Part shown: positions 8,153-16,263 of the stretch, piece after piece
Numbering within the stretch: the first letter of the stretch is position 1
Layout: the number at the start of each line of letters is the position of its first letter
DNA from: Ilyomonas limi
GTDB taxonomy: Bacteria; Bacteroidota; Bacteroidia; Chitinophagales; Chitinophagaceae
Assembly (NCBI RefSeq): GCF_005233845.1
Contig: NZ_SZQL01000001.1
Coordinates: 295,205-359,204, forward strand
Reading direction: 5' to 3'
DNA length: 64,000 bases
Program-made: the position numbers and the translations under genes
Notes under the pieces: model-generated
What the model saw: only the letters and a program-made list of their open reading frames with translations
Told to the model about the DNA's origin: nothing
Database searches by the model: none

Positions 8153-9319
8153 TCAAGAATTATGCTTGTTGTGAAGAATAGTTAGTGCTTCGTTGTATTC
8201 TTCTGTAGTATTGACATTTTTAAAGGCGAATGCGTCGGGCGCTTTTAAAATTTTTACATCGGAGTTGATGAGTGCTTTGCGTGGACAGCTGTATCCCTGA
8301 CTTAAAAATTGTAATAAAACAGGATAAGCACGCGGCTCCCAGATAGTCACCAGTGGTTCAGGAAATACACCTTCAGCATCTAAGAAGGCGGTAGCCATTT
8401 TGGAAGGATTGCGACTATTAATAAGATACTGAATAATATCTGTTGAGAGTAAAGGTAAATCGCAGGCGACGGTGAGCCATGCTACATTCGGATTCTGCTG
8501 AAAAGCGGATAATATGCCGCCTAAAGGTCCTAAACCTAAAAAACTATCTTGTATAATGGGTAAATCAGCAATGGTTTTTGCCTGCTCCCCATTGCAGGAA
8601 ACAAACACCTCTTTGCAATGAGCAGCTAATAAGTTGAACACATGCCGGCGCTGTGTAGTGCCGTGATATTGTATCTCACCCTTATCGCTGCCCATGCGTG
8701 TGCTCTTTCCGCCAGACAACACCAAGCCATTGATAGCGGGTATTTGCTGCTGCAGAAAGCCGGATACAAAAGCAATAATCGCATACGTATCGTTGAACGA
8801 AAGCACCGGAATGGAAGAAAAACCAGGCAAATGATTGGTGATGTAATCAGGAATGGCTCCGGTATAACCTTTTAACAAAATGAGCTGCACATTGGTGAGC
8901 TTCTCTAATTTGTTTTGCAATGATTTGGCCGGGTCTAACACCAGGATTTGCTTAGATGCAGCAAAGTGATTACCGTTAATCAGCACCAGATCACAATCGT
9001 TGAGCATTGCCCTTTTTTGAAAAACATTGGGTTGCTTATTAATGTCTAAACGGGTAAAAAAAATTTTATTGATATACTCCGCATAACCGTTATTGTTAAT
9101 AGCTGAGATACGTTGCCTACCCGATTCTGCGTTTTTGTGATCGGCATCCGCGTATGCTATTTTATAGGCGTTTAACTGCGAAATAATCTGATAAGCCAAA
9201 TGCTGTATATTTTCGCAGGTAGTGCCTACAATACTTAATTCGTTGCGTCCAAATTCACCTCCTTCTGGTCGTGTAAGTTTTGCATGTTTCTGATATAGTT
9301 CATTTGCTGGTGAAGTCAT
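8153..9319 (-). CDS. mobA: MobA-type molybdenum cofactor nucleotidyltransferase with long N-terminal extension
   Basis: The C-terminal part (about 195-388) is a nucleotidyltransferase of the MobA/MocA group, which attaches GMP or CMP to Mo-molybdopterin. It has the signature LVLSGGKSTRMGSDKG (199-214), LGPLGGILSAF and the VACDLPLL metal-site motif. MobA alone is about 190 aa; this protein is 388 aa because of an N-terminal region (28-190). That region has a Rossmann-like rhythm (SIVGTTCENIQHL, DCDLVLINGNHFA) recalling MobB, but the P-loop lysine motif is absent. Its ATG lies inside the end of moaC (20-bp overlap). Whether it makes MGD or MCD is open; PaoABC-type enzymes use MCD in E. coli. 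Confidence 0.88.
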   Translation of the reverse strand: MTSPANELYQKHAKLTRPEGGEFGRNELSIVGTTCENIQHLAYQIISQLNAYKIAYADADHKNAESGRQRISAINNNGYAEYINKIFFTRLDINKQPNVFQKRAMLNDCDLVLINGNHFAASKQILVLDPAKSLQNKLEKLTNVQLILLKGYTGAIPDYITNHLPGFSSIPVLSFNDTYAIIAFVSGFLQQQIPAINGLVLSGGKSTRMGSDKGEIQYHGTTQRRHVFNLLAAHCKEVFVSCNGEQAKTIADLPIIQDSFLGLGPLGGILSAFQQNPNVAWLTVACDLPLLSTDIIQYLINSRNPSKMATAFLDAEGVFPEPLVTIWEPRAYPVLLQFLSQGYSCPRKALINSDVKILKAPDAFAFKNVNTTEEYNEALTILHNKHNS

Positions 9320-9782
9320 TTTTACCTCCGGTTTTAGAAATGAGTTTGGTTTCTTTTATTACAATGGCATGGCTCATGGCCTTACACATATCGTAAATAG
9401 TGAGCGCTGCAACGGATGCACCAGTTAGCGCTTCCATTTCTACGCCGGTTTTGGACGTGATAGTGGTAGTGCATTGGATAACAACTTCATTCATTTCATT
9501 TATTGTAATAGTAATCTTGCAATTTTCCAATGCTAACGGATGACAAAGCGGAATCAAATCCCACGTCTTTTTTGCAGCCATCGTGCCGGCGATGATTGCT
9601 GTTTGAAACACGGGACCTTTTTTGGTGGGAATCTCATTTCCTGCTAAATGCTGCATAATTTCATTACCCAACACCACAATGCTTTGTGCTGTAGCGGTGC
9701 GCTTGGTGATTTGTTTATCGCTTACATCCACCATAGCAGCGTTTCCATTAGCGTCTATATGTGAGAGAGAAGGTTCGCTCAT
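9300..9782 (-). CDS. moaC: Cyclic pyranopterin monophosphate synthase MoaC
   Basis: Converts 3',8-cyclo-7,8-dihydro-GTP, the MoaA product, to cyclic pyranopterin monophosphate. The 160 aa are full length. Family signatures are SHIDANGNAAMVDVS at the N-terminus, KKGPVFQTAIIAGTMAAK with the catalytic lysine, LIPLCHPLAL with the active-site histidine, and GVEMEALTGAS. It is the first gene of the minus-strand Mo block and overlaps the following mobA-like gene by 20 bp. I see no recognisable Moco riboswitch in the 289 bp upstream. Confidence 0.97.
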   Translation of the reverse strand: MSEPSLSHIDANGNAAMVDVSDKQITKRTATAQSIVVLGNEIMQHLAGNEIPTKKGPVFQTAIIAGTMAAKKTWDLIPLCHPLALENCKITITINEMNEVVIQCTTTITSKTGVEMEALTGASVAALTIYDMCKAMSHAIVIKETKLISKTGGKNDFTSK

Positions 9783-10006
9783 AAATTTTGCGTTGCTAAT
9801 GGCAAAGTTCCGGATTTGTATCGTTTTTAAAGCAAGGAAAATAGAATCCAGTACAATACCAGAGTTTATCCACTATCTTTTCAACCACAGAATAACAGGA
9901 GTAAAGACATGGGGTAGGCACCGGGTTTAGTATTGAATATCACAGGCCTGGCGTAAACAGGTTTTACTCGTTAAGAAACTCCGTACATAAAACTTGCGTA
10001 AACAAG

Positions 10007-10030
10007 AATGCCGCTTGTTACGGCGGCATT
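10007..10030 (-). terminator. Hairpin downstream of the DUF4834 gene
   Basis: An 8-bp stem (AATGCCGC / GCGGCATT) with an 8-nt loop lies 42 bp beyond the minus-strand DUF4834 stop. Read on the minus strand it is followed by CTTGTTTA, a weak U-run. It separates that transcript from moaC. Confidence 0.6.
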
Positions 10031-10071
10031 TATTTATATAAATAATATTTAAAGCAGATATAAATAACGGA

Positions 10072-10326
10072 TTACTTTACTTCCTCAAAATCTATATACT
10101 CGCCATCGGTAGTGGTACTGTCGTGGCGTTTGCCAGCCGAAGCAGTATAGCTATTGTTGGGCGGTTGCTGATAATTTTGCTGATTGCGCATTTGCTCCTG
10201 CTGCATTTGCTGCATACGGTTGCGTACTGTTGTAGTAGCCTTTGACACCGGTACAATTACGTTATACACCAGCTTGTACAGCAGGTATAAAATAAAGATG
10301 ATAAAAATTAATTCACCAAGTTTCAT
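10072..10326 (-). CDS. DUF4834 family small membrane protein
   Basis: An 84-residue protein with one N-terminal membrane segment (about 5-26, IFIILFILYLLYK-like) and a glutamine-rich, probably disordered cytosolic tail (MQQMQQEQMRNQQNYQQ). It ends in the acidic EYIDFEEVK typical of the Bacteroidota family DUF4834. Function unknown. It stands alone on the minus strand with a good -7 element (TATCTTTG, 10341-10334), so the 5' leader would be only a few bases long. Confidence 0.85.
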   Translation of the reverse strand: MKLGELIFIIFILYLLYKLVYNVIVPVSKATTTVRNRMQQMQQEQMRNQQNYQQPPNNSYTASAGKRHDSTTTDGEYIDFEEVK

Positions 10327-10333
10327 AATGGGG

Positions 10334-10341
10334 CAAAGATA
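10334..10341 (-). promoter_or_regulatory. Bacteroidota -7 element for the DUF4834 gene
   Basis: Minus-strand TATCTTTG matches TAnnTTTG exactly, 8 bp upstream of the start codon. No TTG is present at the expected -33 distance. The rest of 10342-10585 holds nothing else I can name. Confidence 0.5.
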
Positions 10342-10589
10342 CTTACATTACAGGTTGACGGGGTATTAATATTTTGATTTCTGCAAACCTTAACAGAAAG
10401 CAGGTAAATAGCTGATAGTTATTTAGTTAGGCGTCTTTTATCGCTCCGGATATGACTATAATTTGCTGTAAAATTGCACGCCTATATGCGGCTGCTGCAA
10501 GCTGCAATAATGAAGTGCTGCCGGCGCAAATGCAGGCAGGATAAGGCTTTCAGCAGTTTATAATACAGTTAAGGATGAGAAAATTTATT

Positions 10590-10618
10590 TTGCTGCTTCG
10601 CAAAAGCTAATAAATTTG
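10590..10618 (+). promoter_or_regulatory. Promoter of the HU gene
   Basis: TTG (10590-10592), an 18-bp spacer and TAAATTTG (10611-10618) fit the Bacteroidota TTG-N19-TAnnTTTG pattern well. The HU start codon lies 34 bp downstream. It is the cleanest sigma-ABfr-type promoter in the window. Confidence 0.65.
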
Positions 10619-10652
10619 CGACCATTAATTTATAAACAACAAAAAAACGATT

Positions 10653-10922
10653 ATGAACAAAGCTGAATTGGTTGCCAAAATAGCTGAGGATGCAGGCATC
10701 TCTAAAACACAGGCTAACGATGCACTCGACTCTTTTGTAGATGCCGTAACCAAAACTTTAAAGAGCGGCGATAAAGTAACACTGGTTGGTTTTGGTACTT
10801 TCTCGGTGAGCAAGCGCCAGGCACGCACCGGACGCAACCCGCAAACCGGTGAATCCATTAAAATAAAGGCGAAGAAAGTTGCCCGTTTTAAAGCCGGTAA
10901 AGAACTTTCTGCAAAAATCTAA
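10653..10922 (+). CDS. HU family DNA-binding protein
   Basis: Small histone-like nucleoid protein of 89 aa, full length. The sequence shows the HU fold: [18 protein letters not shown] helices, the [14 protein letters not shown] beta-hairpin base, and the DNA-bending arm [17 protein letters not shown] with the conserved RNPQTG tip. It binds DNA non-specifically as a dimer. It has its own promoter and terminator and sits directly before the gene for ribosomal protein THX, consistent with strong constitutive expression. Confidence 0.97.
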   Translation: MNKAELVAKIAEDAGISKTQANDALDSFVDAVTKTLKSGDKVTLVGFGTFSVSKRQARTGRNPQTGESIKIKAKKVARFKAGKELSAKI

Positions 10923-10945
10923 AAATAGTTTTAGTAATACACCTG

Positions 10946-10977
10946 AAAAGCAGAGGCAAGCACCCTTCTGCTTTTTT
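10946..10977 (+). terminator. Rho-independent terminator of the HU gene
   Basis: AAAGCAGAGG and CCTTCTGCTTT pair with one bulge around a short loop, followed by TTTTTT. It lies 24 bp past the HU stop codon. Confidence 0.8.
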
Positions 10978-11032
10978 GTTGTACTACCTGCTATAATTTA
11001 TTCAACTTTGTAACAAATAAATAAACAATACT

Positions 11033-11149
11033 ATGGGAAGAGGTGATAAAAAGACGAAGAAAGGTAAAATCTTTAAAGGCTCTTTTGGCAAGAGCCGTCC
11101 GGCACGTCGTGCTAAGAAAGCCACAGACGCTGCAAAAAAAGAAGCTTAG
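11033..11149 (+). CDS. 30S ribosomal protein THX
   Basis: A 38-residue, very basic protein starting MGRGDKKTKKGKIFKGS and continuing FGKSRPARR. This matches the THX (bTHX) family, which stabilises the top of the 30S head in Thermus and is found across Bacteroidota. It starts at the ATG at 11033, 110 bp after HU. An AACTTTG stretch at 11006-11012 could be part of its own promoter. The length and Lys/Arg content are normal for the family. Confidence 0.88.
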   Translation: MGRGDKKTKKGKIFKGSFGKSRPARRAKKATDAAKKEA

Positions 11150-11172
11150 CATTTTTTAAGTTGATATGAAGG

Positions 11173-11206
11173 CTGGTAAACATTGTACAAAAGCAATGCT
11201 TACCAG
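11173..11206. terminator. Hairpin between the convergent THX and pdxH genes
   Basis: CTGGTAAACATTG and CAATGCTTACCAG form a 13-bp stem with one mismatch, placed between two convergent genes. It has no clear U-run on either strand, so a shared terminator is likely but not certain. Confidence 0.55.
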
Positions 11207-11221
11207 TGTATCAGCTTTTGT

Positions 11222-11866
11222 TTATGGCGCCAGCCGTTCTACTTTCCAGGTATTATTACCAGGCTGTAGTGTGTACAATATTCTATCGTGCAGCCGGTTA
11301 CTGCGCCCCTGCCAAAACTCTACTTTTAAAGGCTTCACTATATAACCGCCCCAGTGCGGCGGGCGGGGTATGCCTTCTTTAAACTGCGCCACATATTGCT
11401 CTACATTTTCTTCCAGTACATGCCGGCTGGGTATTACTGCGCTTTGCGGCGATGCCCAGGCACCAATACGGCTGCCTACCGGCCGCGAGTTAAAGTACGT
11501 GTCGCTTTCTTCACTGCTTAGTTTTACTACATCGCCTTCTATGCGTACCTGCCGTTCCAGTTCTTTCCAAAAAAATACCAGTGCTGCTTTGGCGTTTGCT
11601 TCCAGCATTTTGCCTTTGACACTATTGTAATTGGTAAAAAAAGTAAAGCCTGTTTCATCGAAACTTTTAAGCAATACAATTCTTGCCGATGGTATGCCAT
11701 TTGGCGTTGCCGTGGCAAGTGTCATGGCATTTACTTCATCTATCTCGCTGGTTACTGCTTCTGTCCACCAGCGGCCGAACTGCTGTATAGCGGTAGTAGC
11801 AACATCTTCTTCGTTCAATGTTTTTAGGCGGTAATCTTTGCGCAATGCAGCAATTTGTTCGTTCAT
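11222..11866 (-). CDS. pdxH: Pyridoxamine 5'-phosphate oxidase PdxH
   Basis: FMN enzyme that oxidises pyridoxine or pyridoxamine 5'-phosphate to pyridoxal 5'-phosphate with O2. The 214 aa are the standard length. FMN- and substrate-binding motifs are visible: SARIVLLKSFDETGFTFFTN, the VFFWKELERQVRIEG strand, SRPVGSRIGAWASPQS, and the C-terminal PHWGGYIVKPLKVEFWQG with WKVERLAP at the end. It is monocistronic, with a good -7 element 69 bp upstream. The PLP it makes would serve SerC and Kbl elsewhere in the window, among many others. Confidence 0.97.
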   Translation of the reverse strand: MNEQIAALRKDYRLKTLNEEDVATTAIQQFGRWWTEAVTSEIDEVNAMTLATATPNGIPSARIVLLKSFDETGFTFFTNYNSVKGKMLEANAKAALVFFWKELERQVRIEGDVVKLSSEESDTYFNSRPVGSRIGAWASPQSAVIPSRHVLEENVEQYVAQFKEGIPRPPHWGGYIVKPLKVEFWQGRSNRLHDRILYTLQPGNNTWKVERLAP

Positions 11867-11934
11867 AGTTGGTGTGATGATTATTGTAATTAAGCAGGCT
11901 GCTAACGGGTAAATTGGTTATTATGAGCCTGCAG

Positions 11935-11942
11935 CAAAGATA
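11935..11942 (-). promoter_or_regulatory. -7 element of pdxH
   Basis: Minus-strand TATCTTTG, followed by C, matches the TAnnTTTGc consensus. A TTG (complement of 11959-11961) lies 16 bp upstream of it, slightly closer than the usual 19. Confidence 0.55.
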
Positions 11943-11950
11943 CGTGCAAC

Positions 11951-11976
11951 AAAAAACCCAAAGCTTACACTTTGGG
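11951..11976 (-). terminator. Terminator of the 12020-12478 lipoprotein gene
   Basis: On the minus strand, CCCAAAG and CTTTGGG pair around a 6-nt loop and are followed directly by TTTTTT. It lies about 45 bp past the stop codon and immediately upstream of the pdxH promoter. Confidence 0.8.
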
Positions 11977-12019
11977 CTCACACGTTTATAAGGAGGATTG
12001 TAAATTATTATTACTATTA

Positions 12020-12478
12020 CTACTCTTTCACTTTGGTAAAATAGTAGCTCATGCCATCGTAGCCGGGCTCGTACATCACTAAAGTATCACTATAAATGCG
12101 GTCGGGCGACAGGTGGTGCATAATTTGGTCGTTGGCAAAAAACTCCATTACATTTATCTGCTTGCCAATCCATTCCTGCTTAAACCAAGTAATACTGGTA
12201 TCTGCCCAAATGGTCTTGTCAATTGTCCATTTAATATGGCTGCTGGCCTGGCTGAACGTATAAAATTCGTTGAAGCGCTGGTATTCGCACATGCCGCAAA
12301 AGCCCCCTTTCAGAAAATGCAGTTGCCATTTGCCATTCAGGATAGCCCGCACTTCGGGCAGTGGCTTGTTGCTCAGGTTAATATTATGTGGTGTAGGAAG
12401 GTTGTGCGTTTTATCGCAACCAGCAATAGTGGCTGCAATAACAATGACAGCAAATGCAAAAAACAGGGCTTTTTTCAT
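12020..12478 (-). CDS. Hypothetical lipoprotein
   Basis: A 152-residue predicted lipoprotein. A hydrophobic signal (FFAFAVIVIAATIAG) ends in a cysteine at about position 20, followed by DKTH. The mature part has NGKWQLHFLKGGFCGMCEY, a lipocalin-like opening (GKW...), then alternating beta-strand patterns. No family is recognised with certainty; a small calycin-like outer-membrane lipoprotein is a guess. It has its own terminator and no co-transcribed neighbour. Confidence 0.75.
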   Translation of the reverse strand: MKKALFFAFAVIVIAATIAGCDKTHNLPTPHNINLSNKPLPEVRAILNGKWQLHFLKGGFCGMCEYQRFNEFYTFSQASSHIKWTIDKTIWADTSITWFKQEWIGKQINVMEFFANDQIMHHLSPDRIYSDTLVMYEPGYDGMSYYFTKVKE

Positions 12479-12772
12479 AAAACAGAATGGTATTTTTTAG
12501 TGTTGTGCATAATAGAGGCTGCACAAATCGCAAATGTTGCCTGCTAAGAAAAATTTTTTTATGGTTTTTTGCAGAGGAATAGTTTATAAAAAAATGAACA
12601 TCAGCACTATTAGTCTGATCAGCATCGTTGTATTTAGCTGTTATTACTTTCCTATCAGTTATCCCTAACTCACCGTTAAATTCTGCCCTTGGGAAAGCCT
12701 GGTATCATTTTTTAGCTGTTGCTGCGTACATAGTTTGTATTTTCACGCGCAACAATTTATTATAAAGAGGAC

Positions 12773-13771
<999 letters not shown>

Positions 13772-13781
13772 GGAGGGGAGA

Positions 13782-13908
13782 AGCAGCCCCCAGCCCTAAA
13801 GGGAGCTTAGATACAGCCAAACAAGTTAAACTTTAACTACATGAAATCATTCTTTATACCAAATCACTTTCAATACTCCCCTTCCGGGGCTGGGGCTTTG
13901 GGGGCATG
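13782..13908. repeat. CCCCAGCCC/GGGGCTGGG repeat pair bounding the DUF559 gene
   Basis: GCAGCCCCCAGCCCTAAAGG at the left and CTCCCCTTCCGGGGCTGGGG at the right are inverted copies of the same unit, separated by about 70 bp. A third copy (CTCCCCTTCAGGGGCGGGGG) lies at 14291-14312 inside the DUF58 reading frame. The second copy runs into the DUF559 start codon. This GC-rich palindromic unit stands out from the AT-rich surroundings. Confidence 0.75.
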
Positions 13909-14265
13909 CACTATGGTGCTCATCCTCTGATATTTAAGAAAGCGGAAGATTTGAGAAATAAAATGACACATGCAGAGGAGTTGTTGTGGAATTATTTAAA
14001 AACAAATGAATGGGGTTATAAGTTTAGAAGACAGCATCCCATCTTTATGTATGTGGCAGATTTTTATTGTCATCAGCTAAAGCTTATCATAGAAGTTGAT
14101 GGCAGCATACATGAATCAGAAGATGTAAAACGTGATGATGCAATCAGAGAAAATCACTTAAAAAACTTAGGCTTAAAAAGCTTTCGTTTTAAGAATGAAA
14201 AAGTAATGAATAATTTAGAAAGTGTACTCAATCAAATAAAACAAATCATTCAACATGAACAATAA
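13906..14265 (+). CDS. DUF559 domain protein (Vsr-like endonuclease fold)
   Basis: A 119-residue DUF559 protein, related to the very-short-patch-repair/restriction-endonuclease fold. Visible are the AEELLWNYLKTNEWGYKFRR opening, the core FYCHQLKLIIEVDGSIHE with acidic residues in the EVDG motif, and RDDAIRENHLKNLGLKSFRF. Biochemical role unknown for most members. It interrupts the moxR-DUF58 junction, is bounded by GC-rich repeats, and its 3' end overlaps the DUF58 start by 11 bp. The context suggests a small, repeat-associated, possibly mobile cassette rather than a Bat component. Confidence 0.88.
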   Translation: MHYGAHPLIFKKAEDLRNKMTHAEELLWNYLKTNEWGYKFRRQHPIFMYVADFYCHQLKLIIEVDGSIHESEDVKRDDAIRENHLKNLGLKSFRFKNEKVMNNLESVLNQIKQIIQHEQ

Positions 14266-15184
14266 CTCCCCTTCCACCTCAGCAGCTACAAGCTCCCCTT
14301 CAGGGGCGGGGGGGCATGATGGTATCACTTCGCTTCTCAAGAAAGTGCGCGAGCTGGAAATCATCAGCAAGCGGCTCACCAATCATTTATTTACGGGCGA
14401 ATATCATACGGCTTTTAAAGGCAAGGGCATGTCTTTTAAAGAAGTGCGCGAGTACCAGCCGGGCGACGACATCCGCTTTATAGAGTGGAATGTATCGGCG
14501 CGCATGGGACATACCTACAGTAAATTATTTGAAGAAGAGCGGGAACTGAGCGTGTACTTATTGATAGATGTAAGTGCCAGCAGTTTGTTTGGTACGTTCA
14601 GGCAAACAAAAAGGGATTTGATTACGGAAATAGGCGCGGTGCTGGCTTTTTCAGCCATCAGCAATAACGATAAGGCAGGACTGATTTTTTTTAGCGATAA
14701 AGTAGAAAAATTTATTCCGGCAAAAGGAGGTCGCGACCATGTACTGTATATGGTGCGCGAGTTGCTTACGTTTCAGCCACATTCTGCTAGTACTGATATT
14801 GTAAAAGCCATCCGTTTTTTAAATAATATTACGAGGCACAAAAGTATTGTATTTATCATGAGCGATTTTGCCGATGCGGGTTATAAAGATGTATTACGCG
14901 TAACGGCACGGCGGCACGATGTAGTAGGCATACAGGTGTATGACAAAAGAGATAGAGAACTGCCGCGCATAGGCTTGATACAGGTGCGCGATGCCGAAAC
15001 CGGTAAAACCGTATGGCTCGATACCAACGATACGTACACAAGATTTCAATACAACAAGCAGTTTCACCAGATAATAGATGATGCAAAACTCACCTTTCGG
15101 AATGCCGGTGCCGACTTGCTGCAAATTGCTACCGGCGAAGATTATGTAAAAGTGTTACAACAATTCTTTATCAGGAGAGCATGA
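14255..15184 (+). CDS. DUF58 domain protein, repeat-extended N-terminus
   Basis: DUF58/VWA-like protein of the MoxR-Bat system (309 aa). The conserved body starts near residue 24 (TSLLKKVRELEIISKRLTN) and shows GKGMSFKEVREYQPGDDIR, IEWNVSARMG and a MIDAS-like DVSAS (105-109). The first 23 residues (MNNNSPSTSAATSSPSGAGG...) are low complexity and are encoded by a copy of the GC-rich repeat that also flanks the DUF559 gene. No other in-frame ATG precedes the conserved part, so translation probably starts at 14255, within the DUF559 stop region, or at a non-ATG codon. It overlaps the next gene by 4 bp (ATGA). Confidence 0.93.
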   Translation: MNNNSPSTSAATSSPSGAGGHDGITSLLKKVRELEIISKRLTNHLFTGEYHTAFKGKGMSFKEVREYQPGDDIRFIEWNVSARMGHTYSKLFEEERELSVYLLIDVSASSLFGTFRQTKRDLITEIGAVLAFSAISNNDKAGLIFFSDKVEKFIPAKGGRDHVLYMVRELLTFQPHSASTDIVKAIRFLNNITRHKSIVFIMSDFADAGYKDVLRVTARRHDVVGIQVYDKRDRELPRIGLIQVRDAETGKTVWLDTNDTYTRFQYNKQFHQIIDDAKLTFRNAGADLLQIATGEDYVKVLQQFFIRRA

Positions 15185-16263
15185 GAAGGAGAGGGCAGCT
15201 ACAAGACACAAGCAATAAGCAGCAGGCGGCAGGCAATAAAAGGCAAATTGTAAGTTATAAAGCATTAGCTACAGGCTTGCTATTGTATGCTTTTTGCCTT
15301 CGGCTCACAACCCGCACTTCAAGGCTTATCACCCGCAGCTTGCCACTTGTAGCCTGTAGCTTCTTCTTTCTTTCCCTTGCTTCTGCCCAGCAGGTCTCTG
15401 CCTCTATTGACCGTGATAAGATATTGATTGGTGAACAAATTACGCTACAGTTGAAAGCAGAGGGAATTCGTACAGGGGACAACCCTATCGTTATGTGGTT
15501 TAACCTGCCCGATACCATCAATCATCTGGAAGTAGTAAAGCGCTCGCCTGTTGACACGCTGGATGTAGATGGCAGCACTACCTACATGCAAAATTTCACT
15601 ATTACTTCTTTCGATTCAGGTAAATGGGTATTGCCGGCAATGCAGTTGAATTTGCAAAACAGCAATACTGTTTTAATTACCGATTCGTTTGCCATAGAAG
15701 TATTGCCGGTAGATGTAAGCAACCTGAAGCAATATCACGAGATGAAGGACATCATTCCGGTGGAAGTAAAAACCAACTGGTGGCGCGTTGCCATTTTTGC
15801 AATCATTTTGCTTGCAATGGCAATCTTCATTTATTATTTAACCAAAAGAAAAAAGAAACAACCTGCCGTAAAACAACTTACCGTAAAGCCTTCGCTTTTT
15901 GAAGAAACTATTGCCAAATTAGAAGCTTTGCAAAAGGAAAATTTACCTGCAACCATTTTTTATGCAAAGCTGGATGCTATATGCCGCCAGTATTTGCAGG
16001 AACAATTGTACATACGTGCCTTACACCTTACGCAGGATGAACTGACACAGCAACTAAATGTTTACCTGCAACAACAGGATGTTCGCATTACATTTTATCA
16101 ATTGTTACGATTGATAAATGCAGTAAAGTTTGCAAAATATACACCGCCGGCAGCACAGCAAACCGAAAGTATCAACACGGCAAAGGCAACTGTTCAATAT
16201 ATACATTATCAACTGCAACGTACTACACAACAACATGCTCAATCACTGGTTTCAAAATATTGA
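15181..16263 (+). CDS. BatD-like membrane protein, repeat-encoded N-terminus
   Basis: A 360-residue protein in the BatD/DUF4381 position of the operon. After a signal-like hydrophobic stretch (about 55-69, LVACSFFFLSLASAQ) comes an extracytoplasmic beta domain (QVSASIDRDKILIGEQITLQ, about 71-200). One membrane helix follows (VAIFAIILLAMAIFIYYL, about 201-218), then a basic stop and a helical cytoplasmic tail. The first 50 or so residues are arginine/glutamine-rich and are encoded by a degenerate GCTACAAGC-type repeat that also occurs in the batC gene. The real signal may start inside the repeat. It overlaps DUF58 by 4 bp and batA by 29 bp. Confidence 0.85.
   Translation: MRRRGQLQDTSNKQQAAGNKRQIVSYKALATGLLLYAFCLRLTTRTSRLITRSLPLVACSFFFLSLASAQQVSASIDRDKILIGEQITLQLKAEGIRTGDNPIVMWFNLPDTINHLEVVKRSPVDTLDVDGSTTYMQNFTITSFDSGKWVLPAMQLNLQNSNTVLITDSFAIEVLPVDVSNLKQYHEMKDIIPVEVKTNWWRVAIFAIILLAMAIFIYYLTKRKKKQPAVKQLTVKPSLFEETIAKLEALQKENLPATIFYAKLDAICRQYLQEQLYIRALHLTQDELTQQLNVYLQQQDVRITFYQLLRLINAVKFAKYTPPAAQQTESINTAKATVQYIHYQLQRTTQQHAQSLVSKY
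15186..15370. repeat. Short-period repeat forming the 5' end of the BatD-like gene
   Basis: Degenerate units of the form GCTACAAG / GCAATAAG on the left and their complements (GCAGCTTGCC, CTTGTAGCC, CTGTAGC) on the right make a broken palindrome. The stretch TTGTAAGTTATAAAGCATTA (15248-15267) recurs as TTGTAAGCTATAAAACATTA at 34976-34995 in the batC gene, at the same relative place. Confidence 0.7.

Noticed and set aside
9783..10071. Possible Moco riboswitch upstream of moaC
   Set aside because: I looked for the characteristic paired core and conserved GNRA-type loops of the Moco RNA and found none. The region carries only the DUF4834 terminator hairpin.
13906..14265. DUF559 gene as part of a restriction-modification or Vsr repair system
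   Set aside because: No methyltransferase or other restriction subunit is near; the neighbours are Bat genes. Repeat flanks point to a cassette instead.
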